From NCBI GenBank assembly GCA_016218705.1, contig JACRDC010000004.1:1-64000 (forward strand): DNA of 64,000 nucleotides, given 5' to 3'. Source of the stretch: Desulfarculus sp. Lineage in GTDB: Bacteria; Desulfobacterota; Desulfarculia; Desulfarculales; Desulfarculaceae. The notes under the pieces are model-generated. The model saw nothing but the letters and a program-made list of their open reading frames with translations, was not told the origin of the DNA and made no database searches. A program made the translations under genes and the position numbers. Positions 47,049 to 55,844 of the stretch are shown here, piece after piece (position 1 is the first letter of the stretch; every line of letters starts with the position of its first letter).

Positions 47049-47684
47049 TTAGCGCGGCGTGTCTGCCTGGTCGGAGTAGCCCTTCTTTTCCCAGTAGCCC
47101 AGGTGGGGCTGGTCAGTGAGCTCCACGGCCGTGACCCACTTCACCCACTTGTAACCCAGCTTGTGCGGGGCCACCACCTGCAAGGGGAAGCCCCGGCGGA
47201 TGCCCAGCTCCAGGCCGTTTACCTTGTAGGCCAGGAGCACCTGGGCCTTCTGCACATAGGCCAGGGGTAGGGCCGAGCTGTAGCCGTCGGCGGCGCGGAA
47301 GATCACCGTGCTGCCCTGGGGCCTGGCCCCGGCCAGGGCCAGCAGGTCGGCCACGGCCACCCCCTGGAACAACAGCCTTTCGTCCCAGCCCTCCACGCAG
47401 GGCATGTTCTCCACCCGCGTCTGGGAGGCCAGGGCCAGGATTTCAGGGTAGCTCAGGGACAGGGGCTTGTCCACCAGGCCGCCCACCTCCAGGCGATAGG
47501 CCTGGCGGTCTATCTTCTGGGCGCCCTTGATGGAGTTGTCGTAGTGGCGGTCATAGGGCGAGAGCTTCTGCCCCTGATACTCGGTGATCTCGCCGGGGCG
47601 GGGGTCGGCAGCGGCGGCGGCCAGGGGCAATAACAGTAGGGCGGCGGCCAGCAGGCCAGCCAGGGCGAGGGCGCTACGATGCAT
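47049..47684 (-). CDS. Exported molybdopterin-dependent oxidoreductase, sulfite-oxidase fold
   Basis: The 211-residue protein has a hydrophobic signal peptide (about 1-26) and a single sulfite oxidase-type molybdenum domain with the cofactor cysteine in ENMPCVEGWDE (Cys96), then GYSSALPLAYV and a C-terminal PHKLGYKWVKWVTAVEL. It resembles MsrP/YedY-type enzymes in size, but the usual twin-arginine is not obvious. The tatBC genes directly upstream on the same strand fit with export of a folded cofactor enzyme. The substrate is unknown. Confidence 0.82.
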   Translation of the reverse strand: MHRSALALAGLLAAALLLLPLAAAAADPRPGEITEYQGQKLSPYDRHYDNSIKGAQKIDRQAYRLEVGGLVDKPLSLSYPEILALASQTRVENMPCVEGWDERLLFQGVAVADLLALAGARPQGSTVIFRAADGYSSALPLAYVQKAQVLLAYKVNGLELGIRRGFPLQVVAPHKLGYKWVKWVTAVELTDQPHLGYWEKKGYSDQADTPR

Positions 47685-47784
47685 GGCTATCCTCGCGAAA
47701 ATGGGCCGCCGGGGATTCGGCGGCCTTGCCTGTCATTGTAGCCCAGGGGTATAGGCGGTCAAGCGCCACGGCGCGGGGGCCTGG

Positions 47785-48621
47785 CTAGGAGGCAGGCTCC
47801 TCGCTGGCGGTCTCCTCGGCCTCGCGCTTGGCCTTGTTTTTTTCCACGCGCGCGATGAGCAGGACGGAGAACTCGTAGAGCACCATCATGGGAAGGGCCA
47901 TGAGGGTCTGGGTGATGGCGTCGGGCGTGGGGCTGACCACGGCGGCCACCACGAAGATGCCCAGGATGGCGTAGCGGCGGTATTTACGCAGCTTGGCCGA
48001 GTTGACCACCCCCAGCTTGGCCAGGAAGTAGAGGATCAGGGGCGTCTCGAAGACCAGGCCGAAGACCAAGAGCATGGTGGAGCTGAAGGACAGGTACTCG
48101 TTGACCTTGAGCATGGGCACGATCTCGGCGGTGGACAGGCCCATGAAAAAGTCGAACATGGAGGGAAAGACCACCAGGTAGCAGAAGATCGCGCCGGCGA
48201 TGAAAAGGCCCGAGGAAGTGAAGACAAAGGGCCAGACCAGCTTGCGTTCCTTCTCATAGAGCCCCGGAGACACGAACTTCCAGAGCTGGTAGAAGATCAC
48301 CGGCGAGGCCACGATAATCCCGGCCAGCAGGGAAACCTTCATGTAGGTGAAGAACAACTCGGCCGGGGCGGTGTAGATGAGCTTGGCCCCGGCGGGCAGG
48401 TAGGGTTGCAGGGGCTTTTTCAGCAGGTCGTAGAGGTGCTCCTTAAAGAAAAAGGCCACCACAAAGGCCCCCAGCACCGCGTAGCCCGAGCGGATGAGCC
48501 GCACGCGCAGCTCGTCCAGATGCTCCATGAAGTGCATCTTGGAAAAGGCGCCCCCGTTCTCGGGGGGCTGCTCCGCCTCTTGGCCCGCGCCGGTTTTGGG
48601 GGCTTCTTCGGGCTCAGGCAT
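47785..48621 (-). CDS. tatC: Twin-arginine translocase subunit TatC
   Basis: The 278-residue six-helix membrane protein recognises twin-arginine signal peptides. Family landmarks are MEHLDELRVRLIRSGYAV, FKVSLLAGIIVASPVIFYQLWKFVSPGLYEKERK and the end VSPTPDAITQTLMALPMMVLYEFSVL. Its N-terminus is extended by a 25-residue acidic segment. It overlaps the tatB stop by eight bases. Confidence 0.96.
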   Translation of the reverse strand: MPEPEEAPKTGAGQEAEQPPENGGAFSKMHFMEHLDELRVRLIRSGYAVLGAFVVAFFFKEHLYDLLKKPLQPYLPAGAKLIYTAPAELFFTYMKVSLLAGIIVASPVIFYQLWKFVSPGLYEKERKLVWPFVFTSSGLFIAGAIFCYLVVFPSMFDFFMGLSTAEIVPMLKVNEYLSFSSTMLLVFGLVFETPLILYFLAKLGVVNSAKLRKYRRYAILGIFVVAAVVSPTPDAITQTLMALPMMVLYEFSVLLIARVEKNKAKREAEETASEEPAS

Positions 48622-49165
48622 CGGCTTTGCGCGGGGCCTCGGGCGAGGCGGCGGGCGAGGGTTTGTCAGCCGGGGCCGCGGCCAGGGCGCCGGCCTCGGT
48701 CTGGCCGGCGGGCTGGGTCTCCGGCGAGGGCGGGGCCTCCGGCGCGGGCTGGTGGTGCTCGCTGACGATGCCGTCCATGACCGCCATGCGCCCCTCCAGG
48801 TTCTCCACGGGCTTCTTGGGCTCCAGCAGCGGCGCGGCGGCCTCCTCCACCGTGGCGGAGGGCGTCTCGAATTTCTTCAGTTCGGGCGCGGGTTGAGCCG
48901 GGGTGGAGGAGGTCGGGGCCTCCAGGTCCAACAGGCCCTTGGGATTGAGAGTGGAGACCGTGTCCTGCATGGTGCTCTTGATGCCTTGCAGGTCCTTGAA
49001 GGTCTCGTTGTCTTGCAGGTTGGACTTGAGGTCGTCGGTGGCCTTGCGGAATTCCTTGAGGCCCTTGCCCAGGCCCTTGGCCAGGTCGGGCAGCTTCTTG
49101 GGGCCCACCACCACCAGGGCCACCACCAAGATGAGCAGCAGTTCTTGAAAACCTATGCCCAGCAT
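48614..49165 (-). CDS. tatB: Twin-arginine translocase subunit TatB
   Basis: The 183-residue protein has an N-terminal membrane helix (MLGIGFQELLLILVVALVVVG), the hinge GPKKLPDLAKGLGKGL, an amphipathic helix and a long Ala/Pro/Glu-rich tail. TatA and TatB are alike; the long tail and the direct link to tatC favour TatB. No separate tatA is in the window. Confidence 0.9.
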   Translation of the reverse strand: MLGIGFQELLLILVVALVVVGPKKLPDLAKGLGKGLKEFRKATDDLKSNLQDNETFKDLQGIKSTMQDTVSTLNPKGLLDLEAPTSSTPAQPAPELKKFETPSATVEEAAAPLLEPKKPVENLEGRMAVMDGIVSEHHQPAPEAPPSPETQPAGQTEAGALAAAPADKPSPAASPEAPRKADA

Positions 49166-49281
49166 AACGGCCCTTGTGTGATGCGATGAACCGCGCCGGG
49201 AGCCGGCCCGGCCAAGGAATTATCGGCCTCTCGGCACCTTAGCCCGCCGAGGCGCCCGGTCCTGACATAGCCGGCTGAAGT

Positions 49282-51126
49282 CTACTCTGGTGGGGGGGGA
49301 GTGTCAAGGTGAGCCCCCAGGGAGGCCAGGAGCGCCTCCACCCGGCGGGCCGTGGCCAGGTCCACGCCGGCTAGGGCCGCCATGTCCTCGGCCTTGGCCG
49401 CCTTGAGCCCGGCCAGGGAGCCGAAGGCCCTGAACAGCTTGCGCCGCTTGCCCGGCCCCACGCCGGGCACTTCCTCCAGGATTGACTTAGTCAGCGCCTT
49501 CTTGCGCAGGGCGCGGTGATAGGTGACGGCGAAGCGGTGGGCCTCGTCGCGCAGGCGCATCAAGAGCAGCAGGCCGGGGTCGCGGGGCTTCATGGCCACC
49601 GGGTTCTTGCGCCCGGGCAAAAAGACCCGGTCGGGATCGCCGTCGCGGCCCTTGGCCAGGGCGATCAAGGGCGGCCGGCGCTGGGGCTCCACGGCCTCCA
49701 GGGCCTTTAGCCCCGCGCTGAGCTGCCCCTTGCCGCCGTCCAGCACCAAGAGATCGGGCAGCTCCAGGTCGCCGCCCAGGCGGCGGGCCACCACCTCGGC
49801 CATGGCCGCGAAGTCATCGGGCGCGCCCTCGGCGCCGATGATCTTGTAGCGACGGTAGGCGGCCTTGAAGGCCACGCCGTCCACGAAGCAGACCAGGCTG
49901 GCCACCGTGAGGCTGCCGCCCAGGTGGGAGATATCCATGCACTCCAGCCGGCGGGGGGCCTCGGGCAGGCCCAGCTTGGCCGCCAGGCCGGCCAGCACCT
50001 CCCCTGGGCTGGGGCCGGCGGCCTCGCGGGGCCGGGAAGCGTTCATCAAGGCCAGGTCCAGCAGGCCCTTCTTGTCGCCGCGCTGGGGCCGGCGCAGGTC
50101 CAGGCGCTGGCCGCTGGCCTCGGCCAGCACCTCGCAAACAAGCCCCGGGTCGCTGGGCATGTGCGAGACCAGAAGCAGCCCCGGGGCCGGCGTCTCCGGG
50201 CCGTAGAGCATCACCAGGGCCTGGGCCATGACCTCCTCGGGCGGCTCGGGCGGCTGCCCCAGGTCGTGCACCGCGCTGCCCACCACGCGCCCGCGCCGCA
50301 CCTTGAGCACCGCCAGGCGCAAGCCCTGGTCGTCCTCGGATAGCCCCAGCACGTCCAGGTCCTCGCCACCCGCCTTGGCCACCCGCTGGCGCTCCAGGGT
50401 CTTGGTCAGCGCCTGCCAGCGGTCGCGCAGCATGGCCGCCAGCTCGAACTGCTCGTCCCGGGCGGCCTGGCGCATGGCCTTCTCCAACTCAGCCGCCACG
50501 GCCTCGCCCTGGCCGGCGAAAAAGGCCTCGATCTGCCTGACCAGCTTGGCGTAGTCTTCTTTGCTGATCTTGCCCGCGCAAGGCCCCGGGCAGCGGGCCA
50601 TCTCAAAGTCCAGGCAGGGGCGCACGCGGTTGTTGATGGCGCGGTCGGAGCAGCGGCGCAAGGGGAAGATGCGCTGCAAGAGGTGCATGGTCTGGCGGGC
50701 GGCGCCGGCGCTCTCAAAAGGGCCGAAGTACTTGGCGCCGTCGGCCGGGTTGGGCCGGCGCACCAGGTTGAAGCGCGGGAAGTCGTCCCGCACGCTCAGG
50801 CGGAAGTAGGGGTATGACTTGTCGTCCTTGAGGTCCACGTTGTAGCGCGGCCGGTGGCGCTTGATGAGCGTGGACTCCAGGATGAGCGCCTCCTTCTCGT
50901 TGGCCGTGACCACGTAGTCCACCGCCGCCACGTGGGCCACCATGGCCCGCACCTTGTGGAAGTAGTAGGTCGGCGCCTGGTCCTCGCGGGCGTAGGACGA
51001 CACCCGCGCCTTGAGGCGCTTGGCCTTGCCCACATAGATGATGCGCCCGCCGGCGTCCTTCATCAGGTACACGCCGGGGTCCTGGGGGATGTGCGCTAGG
51101 GCGGCTTTGATGGCCTCGGTGGACAT
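49282..51126 (-). CDS. uvrC: Excinuclease ABC subunit C
   Basis: The 614-residue nuclease cuts on both sides of DNA lesions handed over by UvrB. It has a GIY-YIG domain (GVYLMKDAGGRIIYVGKAKRLKARV), a cysteine-rich stretch (CSDRAINNRVRPCLDFEMARCPGPCAGKIS), a UvrB-binding UVR motif, the C-terminal RNase H-like endonuclease region (ECMDISHLGG, LVLDGGKGQL) and a C-terminal HhH (VPGVGPGKRRKLFRAFGS). uvrB lies 2.6 kb away on the same strand, separated by accessory genes. Confidence 0.97.
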   Translation of the reverse strand: MSTEAIKAALAHIPQDPGVYLMKDAGGRIIYVGKAKRLKARVSSYAREDQAPTYYFHKVRAMVAHVAAVDYVVTANEKEALILESTLIKRHRPRYNVDLKDDKSYPYFRLSVRDDFPRFNLVRRPNPADGAKYFGPFESAGAARQTMHLLQRIFPLRRCSDRAINNRVRPCLDFEMARCPGPCAGKISKEDYAKLVRQIEAFFAGQGEAVAAELEKAMRQAARDEQFELAAMLRDRWQALTKTLERQRVAKAGGEDLDVLGLSEDDQGLRLAVLKVRRGRVVGSAVHDLGQPPEPPEEVMAQALVMLYGPETPAPGLLLVSHMPSDPGLVCEVLAEASGQRLDLRRPQRGDKKGLLDLALMNASRPREAAGPSPGEVLAGLAAKLGLPEAPRRLECMDISHLGGSLTVASLVCFVDGVAFKAAYRRYKIIGAEGAPDDFAAMAEVVARRLGGDLELPDLLVLDGGKGQLSAGLKALEAVEPQRRPPLIALAKGRDGDPDRVFLPGRKNPVAMKPRDPGLLLLMRLRDEAHRFAVTYHRALRKKALTKSILEEVPGVGPGKRRKLFRAFGSLAGLKAAKAEDMAALAGVDLATARRVEALLASLGAHLDTPPPPE

Positions 51127-51322
51127 GCAGCAAATATATCAGGAAGGTGGGGAGCGGGAGGTGGCGGTTTTTATTGCGCCCTGGAAATATGGGAGGATAA
51201 TGGGTTCGAAGAGGGGGGCGGGCTTGATAAGCCCATCGCGTCGACCCCGTCCCCGAATCAATTCATTTCATCTCTGGAATCTGCATCGCGCTGCCTGGGG
51301 GCGATCAGGGGGAGAACGGACC

Positions 51323-52333
51323 ATGAGAGCGAAGGCAACCTGTCTTGTGCTGGCCATGTTGTTGGGCAGCCTCCTGTTGGCCGGCAATGGCCAGGCCGCA
51401 TACGACCCCATCGATTATTCAGCGCCCAACCATTGGCTGTCCTTGCCCTCGTCGATCAACAAGGGCGTGGATGTCTTTTACCTGTACCCGACCGCCTGGC
51501 AGAAGACCAATGCCAGCGACCCGTCCATCTGCGACATCGACAACGCCTCCATGCTGTACTATTCCAAAAATGCGTATCAAAGACAGGCCACGGCCTTTGA
51601 AACCGTGGCCAACATATACGCGCCTTACTACAGGCAGGTTGATTTGACCCCGCCGCCAGAGGTTAGAACGCGGCTCACGGCGGGCATCCCCACCAGCGAC
51701 GCCACCGCGGCCTTTGACTACTACATCACCCATCTCAACAACGGGCGTTCGTTCATTCTGGCCGGGCACTCGCAGGGCTCCGACGTGCTGGTAAACCTGC
51801 TGGCCAGCTATATGAAAGACCATCCAGATGTGCAGAAAAGGATGATCGCCGCCTATGTCATCGGCTATTCAGTCACCAGTTCATACCTGGCCGCCAATCC
51901 CCATCTGAAGTTCGCCGAGGGGGCCGATGACACGGGCGTGATAATCTCCTACAACACCGAGGCGCCCGATACCGTGGCCGGCACCAACCCCGTGGTCCTG
52001 CCTGGCGCCCTGGCCATCAACCCCATCACCTGGACCCGCAGCGAAACGCCGGCCGCGGCCTCGCAAAACCTGGGCTCCATAATGCTCAATCCCGATGGCA
52101 GCGTGGTGCTGGACAAGGATGGAAATTTCCTGGTGGTGAAGGACTACGCCGACGCGCGGGTGGACCTGGCCCGGGGCGTGGTGATTTGCAGCACCGCCGA
52201 CGAGAACAAGCTGGCCCCGGGCAACGCGACCTTCGGCCGGGGCGTGTATCACAGCTTTGATATTCCGTTTTACTACTACAATATCCGCGCCAACGCCGAA
52301 AACCGGGTGTACAAGTATTTGAAGATTAGATAG
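51323..52333 (+). CDS. Exported DUF3089-family alpha/beta hydrolase
   Basis: The 336-residue protein has a signal peptide (to about GQA, residue 25) followed by a DUF3089-like domain: VDVFYLYPTAWQ near the start, the nucleophile elbow AGHSQGS in the middle and a C-terminal VYHSFDIPFYYYNIRANAENRV. It should be a secreted esterase or lipase-like enzyme; the substrate is unknown. The start has GGGGGAG. It is divergent from uvrC. Codon use is intermediate between the GC-rich core and the AT-rich island behind it. Confidence 0.8.
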   Translation: MRAKATCLVLAMLLGSLLLAGNGQAAYDPIDYSAPNHWLSLPSSINKGVDVFYLYPTAWQKTNASDPSICDIDNASMLYYSKNAYQRQATAFETVANIYAPYYRQVDLTPPPEVRTRLTAGIPTSDATAAFDYYITHLNNGRSFILAGHSQGSDVLVNLLASYMKDHPDVQKRMIAAYVIGYSVTSSYLAANPHLKFAEGADDTGVIISYNTEAPDTVAGTNPVVLPGALAINPITWTRSETPAAASQNLGSIMLNPDGSVVLDKDGNFLVVKDYADARVDLARGVVICSTADENKLAPGNATFGRGVYHSFDIPFYYYNIRANAENRVYKYLKIR

Positions 52334-52396
52334 GCGGACAAGGGAGGGGCAGGGATAAGAGGGAAGGGGTCAGGGAAGGGGTGAAACACCGGGGGT

Positions 52397-52485
52397 GTAG
52401 GTTGGGTTAGGGGCGTAGCCCCGTAACCCAACGAGTTCCAATGAGAATGAAGATGTTGGGTATCGCTGTGCTCAGCCCAACCTAC
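52397..52485. repeat. 89-bp palindromic repeat (MITE-like) abutting the TIR operon
   Basis: It starts GTAGGTTGGG and ends CCCAACCTAC, with internal inverted segments (GTTAGGGGC/GCCCCGTAAC and a further GTTGGG). Repeats with these ends are common in bacterial intergenic DNA and are thought to be mobilised in trans. It ends 17 bases before the TIR start codon, so the ribosome site sits just outside it and the promoter must lie within or before it. Confidence 0.75.
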
Positions 52486-52502
52486 GGGACTAGGAGTAAT
52501 TT

Positions 52503-53225
52503 ATGAAGAAATGGGAATATGTGGATTTAGTTGCCTCAATTAATTCGCATGGATTATCAATATCGGAGGAAAAAGAAATTCAGCACGGCAAACAAGTTAC
52601 ATTAGCTGGGGGCACCAAAGCAAATTGGTATACTTCAGGAAAAGTTGTAGTGCAAGGCAAGGATTCAGATGAAAAATCCCTATTAACTAGAGTGGTAAAC
52701 GGTGGCGAATCTATTGCGGCTCCATCTCCGCCTACTATTCAAACGGTCATTTCCGGAGCTACTACCATAAGAGAGCCAAAGGTATTTGTTGTGTACGGCC
52801 ACGACACAAGTGCCCGCGATCAACTTGAGCTTTTGTTGCTGCGTATGAATATTAAGCCTGTAATACTAAGTAACATTGCTCCAGATGGCAAAACAATAAT
52901 TGAAGCGTTAATTGCAAATACAGATGTCCCATATGCCGTTATTCTTTTAACGCCAGATGACGAAGGCCACCTAGCTGGCAAGGTTGAAGAAAAGAAATTT
53001 AGAGCTAGGCAAAACGTTGTGCTGGAAATGGGTATGTTTCTGGCAAAGTTAGGCCGAGAAAAAGTGGCAATACTCCATAGGGGAAGTCTGGAGTTACCTT
53101 CTGATATCAGCGGACTAATTTATATACCATTCAGAGATAGCATACAAGAAACTAAAAATAAGTTAGCAGCTAGCCTGCAAAAAGCTGGGTTTTATATAGA
53201 TATAGAGCATCTATCTGCCGAATGA
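52503..53225 (+). CDS. TIR-domain effector with N-terminal RNase HIII-like (TBP-fold) hybrid-binding module
   Basis: The 240-residue AT-rich protein has two parts. Residues about 1-60 resemble the substrate-binding N-terminal domain of RNase HIII, most clearly ANWYTSGKVVVQGKD (41-54), which matches the (A)xYxSGKVxxQGK signature of that TBP-like fold. Residues about 92-235 are a TIR-like domain of the CBASS Cap12 type: VFVVYGHDTSARDQL, GKTIIEAL (Glu134, candidate catalytic Glu), AVILLTPDDEG, RARQNVVLEMGMFLAKLGRE and LPSDISGLIYIPF. Family members cleave NAD+ when activated. The ribosome site AGGAG is at ideal spacing. The stop overlaps the RNase HI start (ATGATGA). The fusion and the partner suggest a sensor of RNA:DNA hybrids in phage defence; this is inference. 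Confidence 0.85.
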   Translation: MKKWEYVDLVASINSHGLSISEEKEIQHGKQVTLAGGTKANWYTSGKVVVQGKDSDEKSLLTRVVNGGESIAAPSPPTIQTVISGATTIREPKVFVVYGHDTSARDQLELLLLRMNIKPVILSNIAPDGKTIIEALIANTDVPYAVILLTPDDEGHLAGKVEEKKFRARQNVVLEMGMFLAKLGREKVAILHRGSLELPSDISGLIYIPFRDSIQETKNKLAASLQKAGFYIDIEHLSAE

Positions 53226-53725
53226 TGAAACACGTAAAGATCTATACAGATGGTGGTTGCTTGGGCAACCCCGGCAAAGGGGGATATGCGGCTGTCCTTA
53301 TTTACGGTAGGCATAGAAAGGATATTTCTGGTGGCTACGCACTGACAACCAATAATAGAATGGAGTTGATGGCATGCATAAAAGGCCTCGAGGTATTGAA
53401 ATATCAATGCGAAGTTACTATTACAAGTGATTCAAAATATGTAGTTGATGGTATTTCAAAGGGTTGGGCACAAAACTGGAGAAAGAATAAATGGATACGC
53501 AGCAATAAGTTGCGAGCTGAGAATTCTGGTTTGTGGGAAAGACTACTAAAACTATCTCAATACCATAAAGTTAACTTTGTTTGGATTAAGGGTCACAACG
53601 GACATTACGAAAATGAGATATGTGGTAAATTAGCAATAGAAGCTGCTGGGGGAGATGATTTAGCGATTGATGATGGATATATATATGATACTGAAAAACC
53701 ACCATCGATATCTCAACTGACATAA
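53222..53725 (+). CDS. RNase HI-like protein lacking the fourth catalytic carboxylate
   Basis: The 167-residue protein is a full RNase HI: IYTDGGCLGNPGKGGYAA (Asp10), NNRMELMA (Glu48), TSDSKYVVDGI (Asp70) and a basic handle WAQNWRKNKWIRSNK. His125 in KGHNGHYENE is kept, but the position of E. coli Asp134 is Gly135 (ICGKLA for the usual C-D-x-L-A), seen directly as the GGT codon. About 20 extra C-terminal residues are acidic. Loss of this metal ligand should weaken or abolish cleavage while leaving hybrid binding. It is AT-rich and coupled to the TIR gene by overlap, so it is not the housekeeping rnhA. It ends 38 bases before the convergent uvrB end. Confidence 0.88.
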   Translation: MMKHVKIYTDGGCLGNPGKGGYAAVLIYGRHRKDISGGYALTTNNRMELMACIKGLEVLKYQCEVTITSDSKYVVDGISKGWAQNWRKNKWIRSNKLRAENSGLWERLLKLSQYHKVNFVWIKGHNGHYENEICGKLAIEAAGGDDLAIDDGYIYDTEKPPSISQLT

Positions 53726-53763
53726 GATAATCAAACAACATTATTAGTAAGGAGTAGGGCTGT

Positions 53764-55812
53764 TCACCTCCACTTCAGCTCCTCCGCCTCCAACTCCCGT
53801 ATCCTATCACGTATCAACGCCGCCTCCTCGAACCTTAAATCATCCGCCGCCGCGTTCATCTCCTTCTTCAGCTTCTTTATCATGGCCGGTATTTCCTCCG
53901 GCGGCACCTCGGCGGCGGCATCAATGGGCGCGGTGCTGTAGTCGCTCTCCAGCTCATGGGGCAGCATGGCGCCGATGGCCTTGATGATGGTCTGGGGCGT
54001 GATGCCATGCTCGGCGTTGTAGGCCTGCTGCACGGCGCGGCGGCGGTTGGTTTCCTCCATGGCCCGCTGCATGGAGTCGGTTATCTTGTCGGCGTAGAGG
54101 ATCACCTGGCCGCCCACGTTGCGCGCCGCGCGGCCGGTGGTCTGGATGAGGCTGCGGGTGGAGCGCAAAAAGCCCTCGCGGTCGGCGTCCAGGATGGCCA
54201 CGCAGGTGACTTCTGGTAGATCAAGTCCTTCTCGTAGCAGGTTGATGCCCACCAGCACGTCGAAGACGCCCTGGCGCAGCTCGCGCAGAATCTCCACGCG
54301 CTCGATGGTGTCTATGTCGCTGTGCAGGTAGCGCACCTTGAGGCCGTTGTCCTTGAGAAAGTCGGTCAGCTCCTCGGCCATGCGCTTGGTGAGCGTGGTG
54401 ACCAGGGCGCGCTCGCCGCGCGCGGTCACGGCCTTCAGCTCGCCCAAGAGGTCGTCCACCTGGCCCGAGGCCGGGCGCACCTGTATCTCCGGGTCGGTGA
54501 GGCCCGTGGGGCGGATGATCTGCTCCACCACCACGCCGCCAGCCTGCTTAAGCTCGTAATCCGCCGGCGTGGCCGAGACGTAGACCACCTGGTTGACCAG
54601 CGCGCTGAACTCCTCGAAGTTCAGCGGGCGGTTGTCCAGGGCCGAGGGCAGGCGGAAGCCGAAGTCCACCAGCGTCTCCTTGCGGGAGCGGTCGCCGCGA
54701 TACATGCCGCCCACCTGGGGCACCGTGATGTGGCTCTCGTCTATGAACAACAGCCAGTCCTTGGGGAAGTAGTCCAGCAGGGTGGGCGGCGGCTGGCCGG
54801 GGGAGCGGCCCGTGAGGTGGCGGGAGTAGTTCTCGATGCCGTGGCAGTAGCCCAGCTCCTTCATCATCTCGATGTCAAAGAGCGTGCGCTCGCGTACCCG
54901 CTGGGCTTCGATGAGGCGGTTGCCCGCCTCGAAATGGGCGATGCGCTCGGCCAATTCCTGGCGGATGGCGTGGATGGCCTCTATGCGTATGGCCTCGCTG
55001 GTGACGTAGTGGCTGGCCGGGAAGATGGTGGCCCGCGTGGTCTTCTCCATGACCTTGCCGCGCAGGGGGTCAATGAAGGCGATCTCCTCCAACTCGTCGC
55101 CGAAGAAGGAGAGGCGCACGGCGCGGTCTTCCTCATAGGCCGGAAAGACCTCCACGTTGTCGCCGCGCACGCGAAAGGTGCCCCGGTGGAAGTCGTACTC
55201 GTTGCGCTCGTAGAGAATCTCCACCAGCTTCTTGATGAGCGCCTCGCGCTCGATGTCCTGGCCCACCTCCAGGTAGATGAGCTGATCGGCGTAGGCCTCG
55301 GGCGAGCCCAGGCCGTAGATGCAGGAGACGCTTGCCACGATGACCACGTCCTGGCGGGTAAGCAGGGCGTAGGTGGCCGAGTGGCGCATCTTGTCTATCT
55401 GCTCGTTGATGGAGGAGTCTTTTTCGATGAAGGTGTCGCTGGCCGGAATGTAGGCCTCGGGCTGGTAGTAGTCGTAGTAGGAGACGAAGTACTCCACGGC
55501 GTTGTGGGGCAAGAGGGCCTTGAACTCGGCGTAGAGCTGGGCGGCCAGGGTCTTGTTGGGCGCGAGCACCAGGGCGGGCTTGCCCGCGCGGGCGATGACA
55601 TTGGCCATGGTGAAGGTCTTGCCGCTGCCTGTGACGCCCAAGAGCACCTGGTGCTTGACGCCTGCCGCCAGACCCTGGGATAGCTCCTCGATGGCCCGGG
55701 GCTGGTCGCCCGAGGGCACGTAGTCGCTGACGAGAGAAAAGACGTTGCCAGTGGGGCTGGGGCGGGTGGCCCAGTAATGAGCAGTGTAATTGGATTCGCG
55801 GGGCATGGGCAT
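53764..55812 (-). CDS. uvrB: Excinuclease ABC subunit B
   Basis: The 682-residue DNA-damage helicase-like protein has Walker [11 protein letters not shown], the beta-hairpin [25 protein letters not shown], helicase motifs ([16 protein letters not shown]) and a C-terminal UVR motif. The usual start (FxLVSDYxPxGDQP) is preceded here by about 25 extra residues from the ATG at 55812; no strong ribosome site marks the true start, and 55806 is also possible. Confidence 0.96.
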   Translation of the reverse strand: MPMPRESNYTAHYWATRPSPTGNVFSLVSDYVPSGDQPRAIEELSQGLAAGVKHQVLLGVTGSGKTFTMANVIARAGKPALVLAPNKTLAAQLYAEFKALLPHNAVEYFVSYYDYYQPEAYIPASDTFIEKDSSINEQIDKMRHSATYALLTRQDVVIVASVSCIYGLGSPEAYADQLIYLEVGQDIEREALIKKLVEILYERNEYDFHRGTFRVRGDNVEVFPAYEEDRAVRLSFFGDELEEIAFIDPLRGKVMEKTTRATIFPASHYVTSEAIRIEAIHAIRQELAERIAHFEAGNRLIEAQRVRERTLFDIEMMKELGYCHGIENYSRHLTGRSPGQPPPTLLDYFPKDWLLFIDESHITVPQVGGMYRGDRSRKETLVDFGFRLPSALDNRPLNFEEFSALVNQVVYVSATPADYELKQAGGVVVEQIIRPTGLTDPEIQVRPASGQVDDLLGELKAVTARGERALVTTLTKRMAEELTDFLKDNGLKVRYLHSDIDTIERVEILRELRQGVFDVLVGINLLREGLDLPEVTCVAILDADREGFLRSTRSLIQTTGRAARNVGGQVILYADKITDSMQRAMEETNRRRAVQQAYNAEHGITPQTIIKAIGAMLPHELESDYSTAPIDAAAEVPPEEIPAMIKKLKKEMNAAADDLRFEEAALIRDRIRELEAEELKWR

Positions 55813-55844
55813 ATCCACAGGCCGGCCCGCGCCGGAGCGGGGGC

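Noticed and set aside
53222-53725. The RNase H gene as the ordinary housekeeping rnhA
   Set aside because: AT-rich codon use, overlap with the TIR gene and the missing catalytic Asp all argue that it belongs to the acquired operon.
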